DNA from: Shinella curvata
GTDB taxonomy: Bacteria; Pseudomonadota; Alphaproteobacteria; Rhizobiales; Rhizobiaceae
DNA: 64,000 nt
Direction of reading: 5' to 3'
Assembly: GCF_022899935.1 (NCBI RefSeq)
Contig: NZ_JALJCJ010000002.1
Span: 806,001-870,000 of the forward strand
In this document: piece by piece, positions 8,434 through 17,921 of the stretch
Layout: every line of letters starts with the position of its first letter
Numbering within the stretch: the first letter of the stretch is position 1
Translations under genes and position numbers: made by a program
Notes under the pieces: model-generated
Seen by the model: the letters and a program-made list of their open reading frames with translations, nothing else
The model's database searches: none
What the model was told of the DNA's origin: nothing

Positions 8434-9684
8434 TCACCATTCCAGCTCCAGCGCCTCCAGTCCGTGGAAGTGATAGACATCCTTCACCACGGGTTTTTTA
8501 GCGATCTTCAGGCCTGGCAGGCGCTTGAAGAGGATCGGCAGGGCGATGTTGAGCTCCAGCCGTGCCAGCGGCGCGCCGATGCAGAAATGGATGCCGGCGC
8601 CGAAGGAGAGGTTGGCGCCTTCGTTGCGGTCGGGCTTGAAGGTCAGCGGATCGGAGAATTTCTTCGGGTCGAGATTGGCGGCGGCCAGGATCATCGCGAC
8701 CTTGTCGCCGCGGCGGAACTGGATGCCGTCGAGTTCGACGTCTTCAAGCGCGAAACGGTCGAAGATATGGACGGGAGCGGAGATGCGCAGGCATTCCTCC
8801 ACCGTGCGTTCCGTCGCCTTTTCGTCGGCGAAGAGCACGGCAGGGTCGGCATTGTTTTCCAGGATGGTGCGCACGGCGTTGCCGATCTGGTGCACCGTCG
8901 CCTCGTGGCCGGCATTGAGCAGCACGATGGTCGTCGAGATCAACTCGTCCTCGGTCAGCAGCTGGCCGCGATGTTCGGTGTGCACCATATGCGAGAGCAG
9001 GTCGTCGCGCGGCTCCGCACGGCGCTCGGCGATGACGCTGCGGACGTAGTCGGAAAATTCCTGGGCCGCTTTGTCGGCGTTCAGCTCGTCCTTTTCCGTG
9101 CGGCCGAACATGTACATGCGCACATAGGCGTGCGACCATTTCAGGAGCTGCGGCCCCATCTCGTCGGGAATGCCGATCATGCGGGCGATCATCGTCACCG
9201 GCAGGATGTCGGCGAAGGCGGCGAGAAGCTCCACTTTGCCGTCCTTCTCGAAGCGGTCGATAGCCTCATGGCAAAGTGCTTCAATTTCCGGCGTCAGCTT
9301 CTCGATCACGCGCGAGACGAAGGCGCGGTTGACGAGGGTGCGCAGGCGGGTGTGCTCCGGCGGCTCCAGCTCGAGCAGCGACCAGGCCTCGGCGGCGTCG
9401 AAATGCTTGAGGTGCGTCTGCGGCTCGGGCGAACCGAGTTCTTCGCGCGTCGCCACATGAAGAATCTGCCGGCCGAAACGGCGGTCGCGCAGCAGGCCGT
9501 TCACATGGTCATAGCCCGTGAAGAACCAACGCTTCTGCTCTTCCCACCAAAAGGTGGGACAGTGCGCATGCAGGGCCGCGTAGACCGGGTTCGGGTCGCG
9601 GTAGAAATCGGGATTGCGGCCGTCGAGCGAGACGCGGCGGCTGGCGGGATCGATGGAGAGGAAGGGGAGATGTGTCGTCGTCAT
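8434..9684 (-). CDS. Cytochrome P450
   Basis: 416 residues from the ATG at 9684; a TTG three codons upstream also opens the frame, but an AGGT about ten bases before the ATG fits it better. The haem-ligand loop is FGAGIHFCIGAPLARLE with the cysteine near residue 368. The K-helix reads ECLR, and the I-helix is LLNAGHEAT. It is a soluble bacterial class-I type P450 that needs a ferredoxin and reductase; none is encoded nearby. In the I-helix the usual acid-alcohol pair (E-T) reads E-A followed by T. Substrate unknown. Confidence 0.92.
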   Translation of the reverse strand: MTTTHLPFLSIDPASRRVSLDGRNPDFYRDPNPVYAALHAHCPTFWWEEQKRWFFTGYDHVNGLLRDRRFGRQILHVATREELGSPEPQTHLKHFDAAEAWSLLELEPPEHTRLRTLVNRAFVSRVIEKLTPEIEALCHEAIDRFEKDGKVELLAAFADILPVTMIARMIGIPDEMGPQLLKWSHAYVRMYMFGRTEKDELNADKAAQEFSDYVRSVIAERRAEPRDDLLSHMVHTEHRGQLLTEDELISTTIVLLNAGHEATVHQIGNAVRTILENNADPAVLFADEKATERTVEECLRISAPVHIFDRFALEDVELDGIQFRRGDKVAMILAAANLDPKKFSDPLTFKPDRNEGANLSFGAGIHFCIGAPLARLELNIALPILFKRLPGLKIAKKPVVKDVYHFHGLEALELEW

Positions 9685-9751
9685 GATGCCCAAGACCTAG
9701 CGGATTTCGCCGCGCCGTGAAAGCGCGGCGATCCCGTGGTCAACAGCCGTG

Positions 9752-11503
9752 TCACTGTCCGAGTGCCACACCCTCCCGGCGGGGATCGGCCGCGCCCTTG
9801 AGGCCATCGGCTGTCAGTTCGATCGCATGCAGGCCGGAATTCATGTCGCTTGCCTTGACCTCATAGCCGAGCGCCTTCAGCGGCTCCGAAAACTTTTCCG
9901 CATCTGTTCCGGCTTCGAGATCGTAGGGGCCGAAGCGATTGATGAGGTGAGGCATGGCGACGATGCCGCCGACATCCATGCCCCAGTCGATATAGGCGAT
10001 AAGGGCCTGCGCGACGTAGCCGATGATCTGGCTGCCGCCGGGCGAACCGATGGCGAGCAGCGGCTTGCCATCCTTCATCACGATGGTCGGCGACATCGAG
10101 GAGCGCGGGCGTTTGCCGGGCTCGACGCGGTTGGCGACGGGCATGCCCTCGTCATGGGTCTTGAAGGAGAAATCGGTCAGTTCGTTGTTGAGCAGGAAGC
10201 CGTTGGTCATCAGCCGCGAACCGAAACCGTTCTCGATGGTCGTCGTCATCGAGACGACATTGCCCTGTTTGTCGACGATGACGAAATGGCTGGTAGAGGG
10301 GAGTTCGATCGCCGCATCGCGGCCGAAATTGAAGGCGTGGTCCCATTCCGGCTTGCCCGCCGTGACGGCGTCCTTGTCCAGCGCCTTGTCGCCGTCGAGC
10401 AGCTTGGCGCGTTCGCCGAGATAGGTCTTGTCGAGGAGGCCCTTGATCGGCGAGGGCACGAAATCCGTATCGGCGAGGTAACGTTCGCGGTCGGCGAAGG
10501 CGAGGCGCTGGGCGTCGCCGATCAGCCGCCAGCTTTCCGGATTGTCCTTGCCGAGTGCTTTCAGGTCGAAGTTTTCCAAGATGCCAAGCATCTGGCCGAT
10601 CGCGACGGCACCGGAGGAGGGCGGTCCCATGCCGCAGATATCGAGCGCCCGGTAGCGGACGCAGACGGGGCGCCGTTCCTTCACACGGTAATTCGCAAGA
10701 TCGGCAAGCGACAGGACGCCGGAATTCTTGCCCGACATGCGCACCGTATCGACGATCGCTTCGGCGATCGGGCCGCTGTAGAAGGCCGAAGCGCCATCCC
10801 TAGCGATGGCGGAAAGCGTTTCGGCATAGGCGGGATTTTTCAGGATCGTGCCTGCAGTGAGCGGCGCGCCGTCGGCGCCGAAGAAATAGGAGGCGGTCGC
10901 CTCGAAGGTCTTGAGCTTGTCGCCCTCCGTTGCGATCAGCCTGGCAAGGCGCGGAGAAACGGCGAACCCGTCTCGCGCGAGCTTTTCAGCCGGCGAGAAA
11001 AGCTCTTTCCAGTCCTTGTGGCCCCAGCGCTTGTGCGCCTCCTGCAGCAGCATGACGGTGCCGGGCGTGCCGACCGAACGGCCTCCGACCACGGCGTCGA
11101 AGAACTGCATCGGTTCGCCCTTGTCGTCGAGGAAGAGTTTTGGCGTGGCATCGCCAGGCGCGGTTTCGCGACCGTCGAGGGTGAAAAGGCGCTTCGCCTC
11201 CGCATCGTAGTAGACGAGGAAGGCGCCGCCACCGAGGCCTGAGGACTGCGGCTCGACGAGACCAAGCACCGTTTGCACCGCGATCATCGCATCGATGGCG
11301 CTGCCGCCGGCGGCCAGAACCTTTTCGCCGGCCTCGGCCGCCAGCGGATGGGCGGCCGCCACCATATGCTCCTTGGCGGTCGTGATCTTCGCCGCCGCGA
11401 GGCCGGTCGCGCCTTCCGGCGCCACGGTGTCGGAGGCCTGCTGGGCAGGGGCCGCCGTCGATGTCAGAACGAGAAGCCCGAGGGCGACGAGGGATCGTTT
11501 CAT
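9752..11503 (-). CDS. ggt: Gamma-glutamyltransferase, secreted precursor
   Basis: 583 residues with an N-terminal signal peptide (MKRSLVALGLLVLTSTAAPAQ). This is the Ntn-hydrolase that cleaves gamma-glutamyl bonds of glutathione and related peptides in the periplasm. The autoproteolysis and catalytic threonine is Thr404 in LPSTSHFVIVD, matching E. coli Thr391 at the start of the small subunit. The MPPSSGAVAI stretch in the large subunit and PRSSMSPTIV plus GSPGGSQII in the small one are family landmarks. It stands alone, divergent from clpP. Confidence 0.94.
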   Translation of the reverse strand: MKRSLVALGLLVLTSTAAPAQQASDTVAPEGATGLAAAKITTAKEHMVAAAHPLAAEAGEKVLAAGGSAIDAMIAVQTVLGLVEPQSSGLGGGAFLVYYDAEAKRLFTLDGRETAPGDATPKLFLDDKGEPMQFFDAVVGGRSVGTPGTVMLLQEAHKRWGHKDWKELFSPAEKLARDGFAVSPRLARLIATEGDKLKTFEATASYFFGADGAPLTAGTILKNPAYAETLSAIARDGASAFYSGPIAEAIVDTVRMSGKNSGVLSLADLANYRVKERRPVCVRYRALDICGMGPPSSGAVAIGQMLGILENFDLKALGKDNPESWRLIGDAQRLAFADRERYLADTDFVPSPIKGLLDKTYLGERAKLLDGDKALDKDAVTAGKPEWDHAFNFGRDAAIELPSTSHFVIVDKQGNVVSMTTTIENGFGSRLMTNGFLLNNELTDFSFKTHDEGMPVANRVEPGKRPRSSMSPTIVMKDGKPLLAIGSPGGSQIIGYVAQALIAYIDWGMDVGGIVAMPHLINRFGPYDLEAGTDAEKFSEPLKALGYEVKASDMNSGLHAIELTADGLKGAADPRREGVALGQ

Positions 11504-11678
11504 GGTGATTGCCTCCGCTGGGAGGCATATAGTGCGGGCAAGTGCAAAGGGGAGGCAAGACGGCGCGCGGAATTCACGCTTTCTTCACCCTGACAGCGCT
11601 TGCGTTGTGGAAATCGTCGCCCGACGTTGCGTGAGTTAACCGCATTCTCGCATACAGCGCCGCAAAACATGGCGCCGT

Positions 11679-11708
11679 CTTGAAGTCCGATACCCTGACA
11701 CTCTATGT
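11679..11708 (+). promoter_or_regulatory. Heat-shock (RpoH)-type promoter candidate for clpP
   Basis: CTTGAAG at 11679-11685 and CTCTATGT at 11701-11708, spaced by 15 bases, resemble the RpoH consensus CTTGAAA-N11-16-CCCCATNT. Transcription would start near 11715, about 64 bases before the clpP ATG. The match is by eye only. Confidence 0.45.
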
Positions 11709-11778
11709 AGGGAGGACGAAACTTGCTGATTCCCAACGCTTGGCGAGGGTTTCAGGGCACTTGAGATGAAGGATCGAT

Positions 11779-12411
11779 ATGAGAAATCCCGTAGATACCG
11801 CCATGGCTCTGGTGCCGATGGTCGTCGAGCAGACCAACCGCGGCGAGCGTTCCTACGACATCTATTCGCGTCTCCTCAAGGAACGCATCATCTTCCTCAC
11901 CGGTCCGGTGGAAGATCACATCGCAACGCTCGTCTGCGCGCAGCTTCTCTTCCTCGAGGCCGAAAACCCGAAGAAGGAAATCGCGCTCTACATCAATTCG
12001 CCGGGTGGCGTCGTCACCTCGGGCATGGCGATCTATGACACGATGCAGTTCATCAAGCCTGCCGTGTCGACGCTCTGCATCGGCCAAGCCGCCTCGATGG
12101 GCTCGCTGCTGCTGGCCGCCGGCCACAAGGACATGCGCTTCGCCACACCGAACGCCCGCATCATGGTTCACCAGCCCTCGGGCGGTTTCCAGGGGCAGGC
12201 GTCCGACATCGAGCGCCATGCCAAGGACATCCTCAAGATGAAGCGCAAGCTGAACGAGGTCTATGTCAAGCATTGCGGCCGCACCTATGAGGAAGTCGAG
12301 CAGACGCTCGACCGCGACCACTTCATGAGCGCCGACGAGGCGAAGGACTGGGGTCTGGTCGACCGCGTCATCACCAGCCGCGAGGCGCTCGAAGGACCGG
12401 ACGCGGCGTAA
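11779..12411 (+). CDS. clpP: ATP-dependent Clp protease proteolytic subunit
   Basis: 210 residues. The catalytic triad is readable as Ser106 (QAASMGSL), His131 (MVHQPSGG) and Asp180 (TLDRDHFM). Their spacings equal those of E. coli ClpP (Ser111, His136, Asp185). The short N-terminal stretch [19 protein letters not shown] is probably a propeptide. ClpP forms the double heptameric chamber fed by ClpX or ClpA. clpX lies 0.65 kb downstream, with a YjbR-family gene in between. An AAGGA ribosome site precedes the ATG. Confidence 0.98.
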   Translation: MRNPVDTAMALVPMVVEQTNRGERSYDIYSRLLKERIIFLTGPVEDHIATLVCAQLLFLEAENPKKEIALYINSPGGVVTSGMAIYDTMQFIKPAVSTLCIGQAASMGSLLLAAGHKDMRFATPNARIMVHQPSGGFQGQASDIERHAKDILKMKRKLNEVYVKHCGRTYEEVEQTLDRDHFMSADEAKDWGLVDRVITSREALEGPDAA

Positions 12412-12436
12412 TCCGCGTTCACTGCTGCAGGGCCAA

Positions 12437-12802
12437 ATGACGCTCGACGACTACAACGCTTTCTGCGCTTCGCTCCAGGCCACGACGCATGTCGTACAAT
12501 GGGGCGGGGCGCATGTCTGGAAGGTCGGCGACAAGGTTTTCGCTATTGCCAGCTGGAGCGAGGCGGCGGGCCTCGGGGTTACGTTCAAGGTGACGGAGCT
12601 CGCCTACGACATTCTGCGCGAGCAGCCGGGGTGCCGCCCGGCACCCTATCTCGCTTCGCGCGGCATGAAGTGGATTCAGCGGCAGACGGGCGAATCGGTT
12701 GATGACGAGGCCCTGTGTGACTATCTAAGGGAAAGCCATGGTTTGGTGGCGGCGAAGTTGACGCGCAAGGCCCGTGCCGATCTTGGCTTAATGCACGAAT
12801 GA
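12437..12802 (+). CDS. YjbR/MmcQ-family protein
   Basis: 121 residues of the MmcQ/YjbR family, with the features THVVQWGGAHVWKVGDKVFAI, the central TFKVTELAYDILREQPGCRPAPYL and a C-terminal HGLVAAKLTRKAR. E. coli YjbR adopts a double-wing DNA-binding-like (CyaY-like) fold, but no biochemical role is established. It begins 25 bases after the clpP stop, so read-through from clpP is likely. Its placement between clpP and clpX is unusual compared with the direct clpP-clpX pair of enterics. Confidence 0.85.
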   Translation: MTLDDYNAFCASLQATTHVVQWGGAHVWKVGDKVFAIASWSEAAGLGVTFKVTELAYDILREQPGCRPAPYLASRGMKWIQRQTGESVDDEALCDYLRESHGLVAAKLTRKARADLGLMHE

Positions 12803-13065
12803 ACGCAATCGCGTGATTTGTAATGATCGCGGGCTTTATCCCCGCCACAAAGCCGGTAATATTGGCCGTTAATGCTATGTTGATTTGTGACAGCTTAGCA
12901 TTCGGTGTTTAAACGGGGAATGCGTTGCAACCGGTTCAAGGGCGTCGCCCGGGCCGGTCAGTACCCCTGGAGCCTTTGAAGGGTGCCAAGTGCCTCCGAC
13001 AAGGGTGGTTTGAGTGGTCCGGCCATCTTCGCGAGAGATGAACGGCGTGCTGGAAGGAAAGTGAT

Positions 13066-14343
13066 ATGAGCAAGGTCAGCGGCAGCAACGGCGGCGACTC
13101 CAAGAATACCCTTTACTGCTCCTTCTGCGGCAAGAGCCAGCACGAGGTCCGCAAGCTTATTGCCGGACCGACCGTGTTCATCTGCGATGAATGCGTTGAA
13201 TTGTGCATGGACATCATCCGCGAGGAGAACAAGACCTCGATGGTGAAATCCCGTGACGGCGTTCCCACGCCGCAGGATATCATCAAGGTCCTCGACGAAT
13301 ATGTCATCGGCCAGCAGCAGGCCAAGCGCATCCTGTCGGTTGCGGTGCACAATCACTACAAGCGTCTGGCGCATGCCGCCAAGGGCTCCGACGTGGAACT
13401 GGCCAAGTCGAACATCATGCTGGTCGGCCCGACGGGTTGCGGCAAGACGTACCTTGCCCAGACGCTCGCCCGCATCATCGACGTGCCGTTCACCATGGCC
13501 GATGCCACGACGCTCACCGAAGCCGGTTATGTCGGTGAAGATGTCGAAAACATCATCCTGAAGCTTCTTCAGGCCGCCGACTACAATGTCGAGCGTGCGC
13601 AGCGCGGCATCGTCTATATCGACGAAGTCGACAAGATCTCGCGCAAGTCCGACAACCCGTCCATCACCCGTGACGTTTCGGGCGAGGGCGTGCAGCAGGC
13701 GCTTCTGAAGATCATGGAAGGCACGGTTGCCTCGGTGCCCCCGCAGGGTGGCCGCAAGCATCCGCAGCAGGAATTCCTGCAGGTCGACACGACGAACATC
13801 CTGTTCATCTGCGGTGGCGCCTTTGCCGGCCTCGACAAGATCATCTCCGCTCGTGGCGAGAAGACCTCGATCGGCTTCGGCGCGATGGTTCGCTCGCCGG
13901 AAGATCGCCGCGTCGGCGAGGTCCTGCGCGATCTGGAGCCGGAAGACCTAGTCAAGTTCGGCCTCATCCCGGAATTCATCGGCCGTCTGCCGGTTCTGGC
14001 GACGCTGGAAGACCTCGACGAGGATGCGCTGATCCAGATCCTCTCGGAGCCGAAGAACGCGCTGATCAAGCAGTACCAGCGCCTGTTCGAGATGGAAGAC
14101 GTGGAGCTGACCTTCCACGAGGATGCTCTGCGAGAAATCGCCAAGAAGGCGATCGTCCGCAAGACCGGCGCCCGCGGCCTGCGCTCGATCATGGAAAAGA
14201 TCCTGCTCGACACGATGTTCGAACTGCCGACGCTGGAAGGCGTTCGCGAAGTGGTCATCTCCGACGAGGTGGTCCGCGGTTCGGCCCGTCCGCTCTACAT
14301 CTACTCGGAGCGCTCCGAGGAGAAGGCCAACGTTTCGGCCTGA
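13066..14343 (+). CDS. clpX: ATP-dependent Clp protease ATP-binding subunit ClpX
   Basis: 425 residues. The zinc-binding domain uses Cys18, Cys21, Cys40 and Cys43. Walker A is GPTGCGKT at 121-128, Walker B is [10 protein letters not shown], and the ClpP-docking loop carries an IGFGA-type motif within [10 protein letters not shown]. ClpX unfolds tagged substrates and delivers them to ClpP. A 263-base gap from the preceding gene suggests its own promoter, although I could not identify one. A GGAAGGAAAG ribosome site precedes the ATG, and a terminator follows. Confidence 0.98.
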   Translation: MSKVSGSNGGDSKNTLYCSFCGKSQHEVRKLIAGPTVFICDECVELCMDIIREENKTSMVKSRDGVPTPQDIIKVLDEYVIGQQQAKRILSVAVHNHYKRLAHAAKGSDVELAKSNIMLVGPTGCGKTYLAQTLARIIDVPFTMADATTLTEAGYVGEDVENIILKLLQAADYNVERAQRGIVYIDEVDKISRKSDNPSITRDVSGEGVQQALLKIMEGTVASVPPQGGRKHPQQEFLQVDTTNILFICGGAFAGLDKIISARGEKTSIGFGAMVRSPEDRRVGEVLRDLEPEDLVKFGLIPEFIGRLPVLATLEDLDEDALIQILSEPKNALIKQYQRLFEMEDVELTFHEDALREIAKKAIVRKTGARGLRSIMEKILLDTMFELPTLEGVREVVISDEVVRGSARPLYIYSERSEEKANVSA

Positions 14344-14366
14344 TCGATCCAAAACCGTTCAGGAAG

Positions 14367-14389
14367 GACCCGCCGTCGGCGGGTCTTTT
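14367..14389 (+). terminator. Rho-independent terminator after clpX
   Basis: GACCCGCC and GGCGGGTC form an 8-bp perfect stem around a 3-base loop, followed by TTTT. It starts 24 bases after the clpX stop. Confidence 0.8.
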
Positions 14390-14405
14390 CGTTTGAAGCA
14401 CTAGA

Positions 14406-14448
14406 GTTTGTCCGGAAAAGTGGGAACCGGTTTTCCGAAAAGACAAAC
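14406..14448. repeat. Rhizobial-type palindromic repeat with internal AACCGGTT
   Basis: Arms GTTTGTC (14406-14412) and GACAAAC (14442-14448) enclose a second stem CGGAAAA/TTTTCCG and a central AACCGGTT palindrome. From memory, the pattern of a GGAAAAGTGG-like segment next to AACCGGTTTTCC is very common in intergenic palindromes of Rhizobiales genomes. It lies directly after the clpX terminator. Confidence 0.6.
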
Positions 14449-14460
14449 GAAAACAAAAAA

Positions 14461-14503
14461 GCTAGAGCAGGTTCGGTTCAATCCGGACCGAACCTGCTCT
14501 AGC
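14461..14503. repeat. 17-bp perfect inverted repeat hairpin
   Basis: The arm GCTAGAGCAGGTTCGGT (14461-14477) is matched perfectly by its reverse complement at 14487-14503 around a 9-base loop. No T-run follows, so it is unlikely to be a simple terminator. It looks like a second mobile-type intergenic palindrome beside the one at 14406. Confidence 0.6.
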
Positions 14504-14745
14504 GACAATTCGTGACTGGTCGCCTTGGCCTTAAAAGGTCATGATGATGAACCTTCCACTGCTTCGACAAGGCGTTGCGAAACGTTACCAGTCAAGCGAA
14601 GATGGAAGACTTCGATTCTGTGTCTCGCGTAGGCTCCGGCAGCTTTGCCGGAGGAAGGCCGCAAGTTCCGCGACAGCGCGGAAGACTAGACTTCCTGTCG
14701 TTGGTTCGTCTTGTTCGCAGTGGAGTGGGGCACTCCGCAACCGGG
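14504..14745. other. Intergenic stretch without a supported gene
   Basis: Between the two palindromes and the lon promoter candidate there are small open frames on both strands, but their codon use lacks the strong third-position GC seen in neighbouring genes. A few short hairpins occur (for example CCGGC-AGCTTT-GCCGG near 14636). I see no RNA gene I can name. Confidence 0.4.
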
Positions 14746-14774
14746 CTTGAAAATGCGTCAACCGCACGCCACTT
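14746..14774 (+). promoter_or_regulatory. Heat-shock (RpoH)-type promoter candidate for lon
   Basis: A perfect CTTGAAA at 14746-14752 is followed after 14 bases by CGCCACTT at 14767-14774. The latter matches the RpoH -10 (CCCCATNT) at five of seven informative positions. The start would be near 14782, about 77 bases before the lon ATG. Confidence 0.45.
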
Positions 14775-14858
14775 GTGGATGGAAAAGATCGCCGGCCCGG
14801 TGTCCCCAAACACCGATTGGACCGGTTCCCGGAAACGGGACGTTTGAAAGGAAATGAC

Positions 14859-17285
14859 ATGACGAAGAAGACGTCTGCGCCGCACGATTCCACGGCCTTC
14901 CCGGTCCTGCCCCTGCGCGACATCGTGGTGTTCCCGCACATGATCGTGCCGCTGTTCGTCGGTCGCGAAAAGTCGATCCGTGCGCTGGAAGAAGTGATGG
15001 GCACCGACAAGCAGATCATGCTTGCCACCCAGATCAACGCTTCCGACGACGATCCGGAGACCGACGCCATCTACCGCATCGGCACCGTCGCGAACGTTCT
15101 CCAACTCCTGAAGCTGCCCGACGGCACCGTCAAGGTTCTGGTCGAGGGCCGCGCGCGCGCCGAGATCGACGGCTATACCGACCGTGAAGAATTCTACGAG
15201 GCGATGGCCCATGTGCTGGCCGAGCCGGAGGAAGACCCGGTCGAGATCGAAGCGCTGTCGCGCTCGGTCGTTTCCGAGTTCGAGAACTACGTAAAGCTCA
15301 ACAAGAAGATTTCGCCCGAAGTCGTCGGTGCCGCGAGCCAGATCGAGGATTACTCGAAGCTCGCCGACACGGTCGCCTCGCACCTCTCCATCAAGATCGT
15401 CGAGAAGCAGGAAATGCTCGAGACGACGAGTGTCAAGCTGCGCCTGGAAAAGGCGCTCGGCTTCATGGAAGGCGAGATTTCGGTCCTGCAGGTCGAAAAG
15501 CGCATCCGCTCGCGTGTAAAGCGCCAGATGGAGAAGACCCAGCGCGAGTACTACCTCAACGAACAGATGAAGGCGATCCAGAAGGAGCTCGGCGACGGCG
15601 AAGACGGCCGCGACGAGATGGCCGAACTGGAAGAGAAGATCTCCAAGGTCAAGCTTTCCAAGGAAGCTCGTGAAAAGGCTGACGCGGAACTCAAGAAGCT
15701 GCGCCAGATGAGCCCGATGTCGGCGGAAGCCACCGTCGTGCGCAACTATCTCGACTGGCTGACGGGCATCCCGTGGGGCAAGAAGTCGAAGATCAAGACC
15801 GACCTCAACGCTGCGGAAAAGGTTCTCGACGAGGATCATTTCGGCCTCGACAAGGTCAAGGAGCGCATCGTCGAATATCTCGCCGTGCAGGCCCGTTCGA
15901 CCAAGATCAAGGGCCCCATCCTGTGCCTCGTCGGCCCTCCGGGCGTCGGCAAGACGTCGCTTGCCAAGTCGATCGCCAAGGCGACCGGCCGCGAATATAT
16001 CCGCATGGCGCTCGGCGGCGTGCGTGACGAAGCCGAAATCCGCGGTCACCGCCGCACCTATATCGGCTCGATGCCCGGCAAGGTCATCCAGTCGATGAAG
16101 AAGGCGAAGAAGTCCAACCCGCTCTTCCTGCTCGACGAGATCGACAAGATGGGCATGGATTTCCGCGGCGACCCGTCTTCGGCCCTGCTCGAGGTGCTGG
16201 ATCCGGAACAGAACTCGACCTTCATGGATCACTACCTGGAAGTCGAATACGACCTGTCCAACGTCATGTTCGTGACGACGGCGAACACGCTGAACATTCC
16301 GGCGCCCCTGATGGACCGCATGGAAGTGATCCGCATCGCCGGCTATACGGAAGAAGAAAAGCTGGAAATCGCCAAGCGGCACCTGCTGCCCAAGGCGATC
16401 CGCGACCACGCGTTGCAGCCGAAGGAATTCTCGGTCACCGATGGCGCGCTGATGGCGGTCATCCAGCAGTACACCCGTGAAGCGGGTGTGCGTAACTTCG
16501 AGCGTGAACTGATGAAGCTCGGCCGCAAGGCTGTGACCGAGATCATCAAGGGCAAGGCGAAGAAGGTCGAGGTCACGGCTGAAAACATCCATGACTTCCT
16601 CGGCGTTCCGCGCTTCCGCCACGGCGAAGCCGAGCGTGAGGATCAGGTCGGTGTCGTCACGGGTCTTGCCTGGACGGAAGTCGGCGGCGAATTGCTCACC
16701 ATCGAAGGCGTCAGCCTGCCGGGTGGCAAGGGCCGCATGACGGTCACGGGCAACCTGAAGGACGTGATGAAGGAATCGATTTCGGCAGCGGCGTCCTACG
16801 TCCGCTCGCGCGCCGTCGATTTCGGTATCGAGCCGCCGCGCTTCGACAAGACCGACATCCACGTGCACGTGCCGGAAGGTGCGACGCCGAAGGATGGTCC
16901 GTCGGCCGGTATCGCCATGGCGACTGCCATCGTCTCCATCATGACCGGTATTCCGGTCTCGAAGGATATCGCGATGACGGGTGAAGTGACGCTGCGCGGC
17001 CGGGTCCTGCCGATCGGCGGCCTGAAGGAAAAGCTGCTCGCCGCACTTCGCGGCGGCATCAAGAAGGTGCTGATCCCGGAAGAGAACGCCAAGGATCTGG
17101 CGGACATTCCCGACAACGTGAAGAACAGCATGGAAATCGTGCCGGTCTCACGCATGGGTGAGGTCATCGAGCATGCGCTGCTGCGCAAGCCCGAGCCGAT
17201 CGAATGGGACAGCGCCGCAGCCGATGCAGCCCGCGTTCCGGCCGTCGAATCGACCGACGACGGCACCGGCGCCATCGCGCATTGA
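14859..17285 (+). CDS. lon: ATP-dependent protease La (Lon)
   Basis: 808 residues from the ATG at 14859, with AAAGGAAA upstream; the frame opens 28 codons earlier but those residues are not Lon-like. The N-terminal substrate domain begins [23 protein letters not shown]. Walker A is GPPGVGKT from residue 359. The catalytic dyad is Ser682 in KDGPSAG and Lys725 in [10 protein letters not shown], with the same 43-residue spacing as E. coli Ser679/Lys722. It degrades misfolded and regulatory proteins in the cytosol. The preceding intergenic region carries two palindromic repeats and a heat-shock-like promoter. Confidence 0.98.
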   Translation: MTKKTSAPHDSTAFPVLPLRDIVVFPHMIVPLFVGREKSIRALEEVMGTDKQIMLATQINASDDDPETDAIYRIGTVANVLQLLKLPDGTVKVLVEGRARAEIDGYTDREEFYEAMAHVLAEPEEDPVEIEALSRSVVSEFENYVKLNKKISPEVVGAASQIEDYSKLADTVASHLSIKIVEKQEMLETTSVKLRLEKALGFMEGEISVLQVEKRIRSRVKRQMEKTQREYYLNEQMKAIQKELGDGEDGRDEMAELEEKISKVKLSKEAREKADAELKKLRQMSPMSAEATVVRNYLDWLTGIPWGKKSKIKTDLNAAEKVLDEDHFGLDKVKERIVEYLAVQARSTKIKGPILCLVGPPGVGKTSLAKSIAKATGREYIRMALGGVRDEAEIRGHRRTYIGSMPGKVIQSMKKAKKSNPLFLLDEIDKMGMDFRGDPSSALLEVLDPEQNSTFMDHYLEVEYDLSNVMFVTTANTLNIPAPLMDRMEVIRIAGYTEEEKLEIAKRHLLPKAIRDHALQPKEFSVTDGALMAVIQQYTREAGVRNFERELMKLGRKAVTEIIKGKAKKVEVTAENIHDFLGVPRFRHGEAEREDQVGVVTGLAWTEVGGELLTIEGVSLPGGKGRMTVTGNLKDVMKESISAAASYVRSRAVDFGIEPPRFDKTDIHVHVPEGATPKDGPSAGIAMATAIVSIMTGIPVSKDIAMTGEVTLRGRVLPIGGLKEKLLAALRGGIKKVLIPEENAKDLADIPDNVKNSMEIVPVSRMGEVIEHALLRKPEPIEWDSAAADAARVPAVESTDDGTGAIAH

Positions 17286-17294
17286 CAGCCGGAT

Positions 17295-17318
17295 GCCGGG
17301 CGGAACGCCCGGCCTTTT
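17295..17318 (+). terminator. Rho-independent terminator after lon (first)
   Basis: GCCGGGCG and CGCCCGGC form a perfect 8-bp stem with a GAA loop, followed by CTTTT, ten bases after the lon stop. Confidence 0.75.
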
Positions 17319-17331
17319 GGGGCAAAACAGC

Positions 17332-17360
17332 AAAAGACCGGCCTCGCGGCCGGTCTTTTT
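17332..17360 (+). terminator. Rho-independent terminator after lon (second)
   Basis: GACCGGCC and GGCCGGTC form a perfect 8-bp stem around TCGC with TTTTT after it and AAAA before it. Together with the first hairpin it makes a tandem terminator between lon and hupB. Confidence 0.75.
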
Positions 17361-17414
17361 CGTTGAAAAACGTGTGTAAACCCCGGATTCTCAGGGGATT
17401 GCGGCGAAATATTC

Positions 17415-17442
17415 TTGCGAGACGGGGGGCGATGCGTATTCT
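17415..17442 (+). promoter_or_regulatory. Possible sigma-70 promoter of hupB
   Basis: TTGCGA at 17415-17420 and TATTCT at 17437-17442, spaced by 16 bases, would start transcription about 43 bases before the hupB ATG. The match is moderate. Confidence 0.3.
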
Positions 17443-17491
17443 GCCCCCGACTTGTATGAGTCGTTTCAAACCGTATGAAAGGGGTGGAAAC

Positions 17492-17767
17492 ATGAACAAG
17501 AATGAACTCGTATCCGCGGTCGCCGAGAAGTCTGGCCTCTCCAAGACGGACGCAGCATCGGCTGTCGACGCCGTTTTCGAGACGATCCAGGGCGAACTCA
17601 AGAACGGTGGCGACGTTCGTCTCGTCGGTTTCGGCAATTTCTCCGTTTCGCGTCGTGAAGCTTCGAAGGGCCGCAACCTTTCGACCGGCGCCGAAATCGA
17701 GATCCCGGCTCGCAACGTGCCGAAGTTCTCGGCCGGCAAGGGCCTGAAGGACGCCGTCAACGGCTGA
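17492..17767 (+). CDS. hupB: DNA-binding protein HU
   Basis: 91 residues from the ATG at 17492, preceded by AAAGGGGTGG. It starts [18 protein letters not shown] and has the HU signature [28 protein letters not shown], covering the DNA-embracing beta arms with the intercalating proline (IPARN). It is a nucleoid protein that bends DNA. It lies downstream of lon, as in many proteobacteria, but behind tandem terminators and therefore probably on its own transcript. Confidence 0.97.
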   Translation: MNKNELVSAVAEKSGLSKTDAASAVDAVFETIQGELKNGGDVRLVGFGNFSVSRREASKGRNLSTGAEIEIPARNVPKFSAGKGLKDAVNG

Positions 17768-17921
17768 TCCCAAACCGATGCATCCCTGGGCTTTCGAGCT
17801 CCTGGTTCGCATTGTGTCGCAGATCTGAAGTTCCGCAGCGTCCCGGACGCGTTTTCGCGACGCGTGGCGCAGCAGGGCAGAGCGGTCATCCACTCCGCCG
17901 CAAATCCTGAATTTCAGGCTC

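Noticed and set aside
14575-14847. Plus-strand 90-codon frame before lon
   Set aside because: Third-position base use is not coding-like and it overlaps the promoter region.
14592-16868. 758-codon minus-strand open frame across lon
   Set aside because: Antisense to lon with histidine/arginine/leucine-rich low-quality composition; no family features.
17768-17920. tRNA-like fragment after hupB (GTGGCGCAGCAGGGCAGAGCGG)
   Set aside because: A few bases resemble a D-arm, but there is no matching acceptor stem or GGTTCGA T-loop in place.
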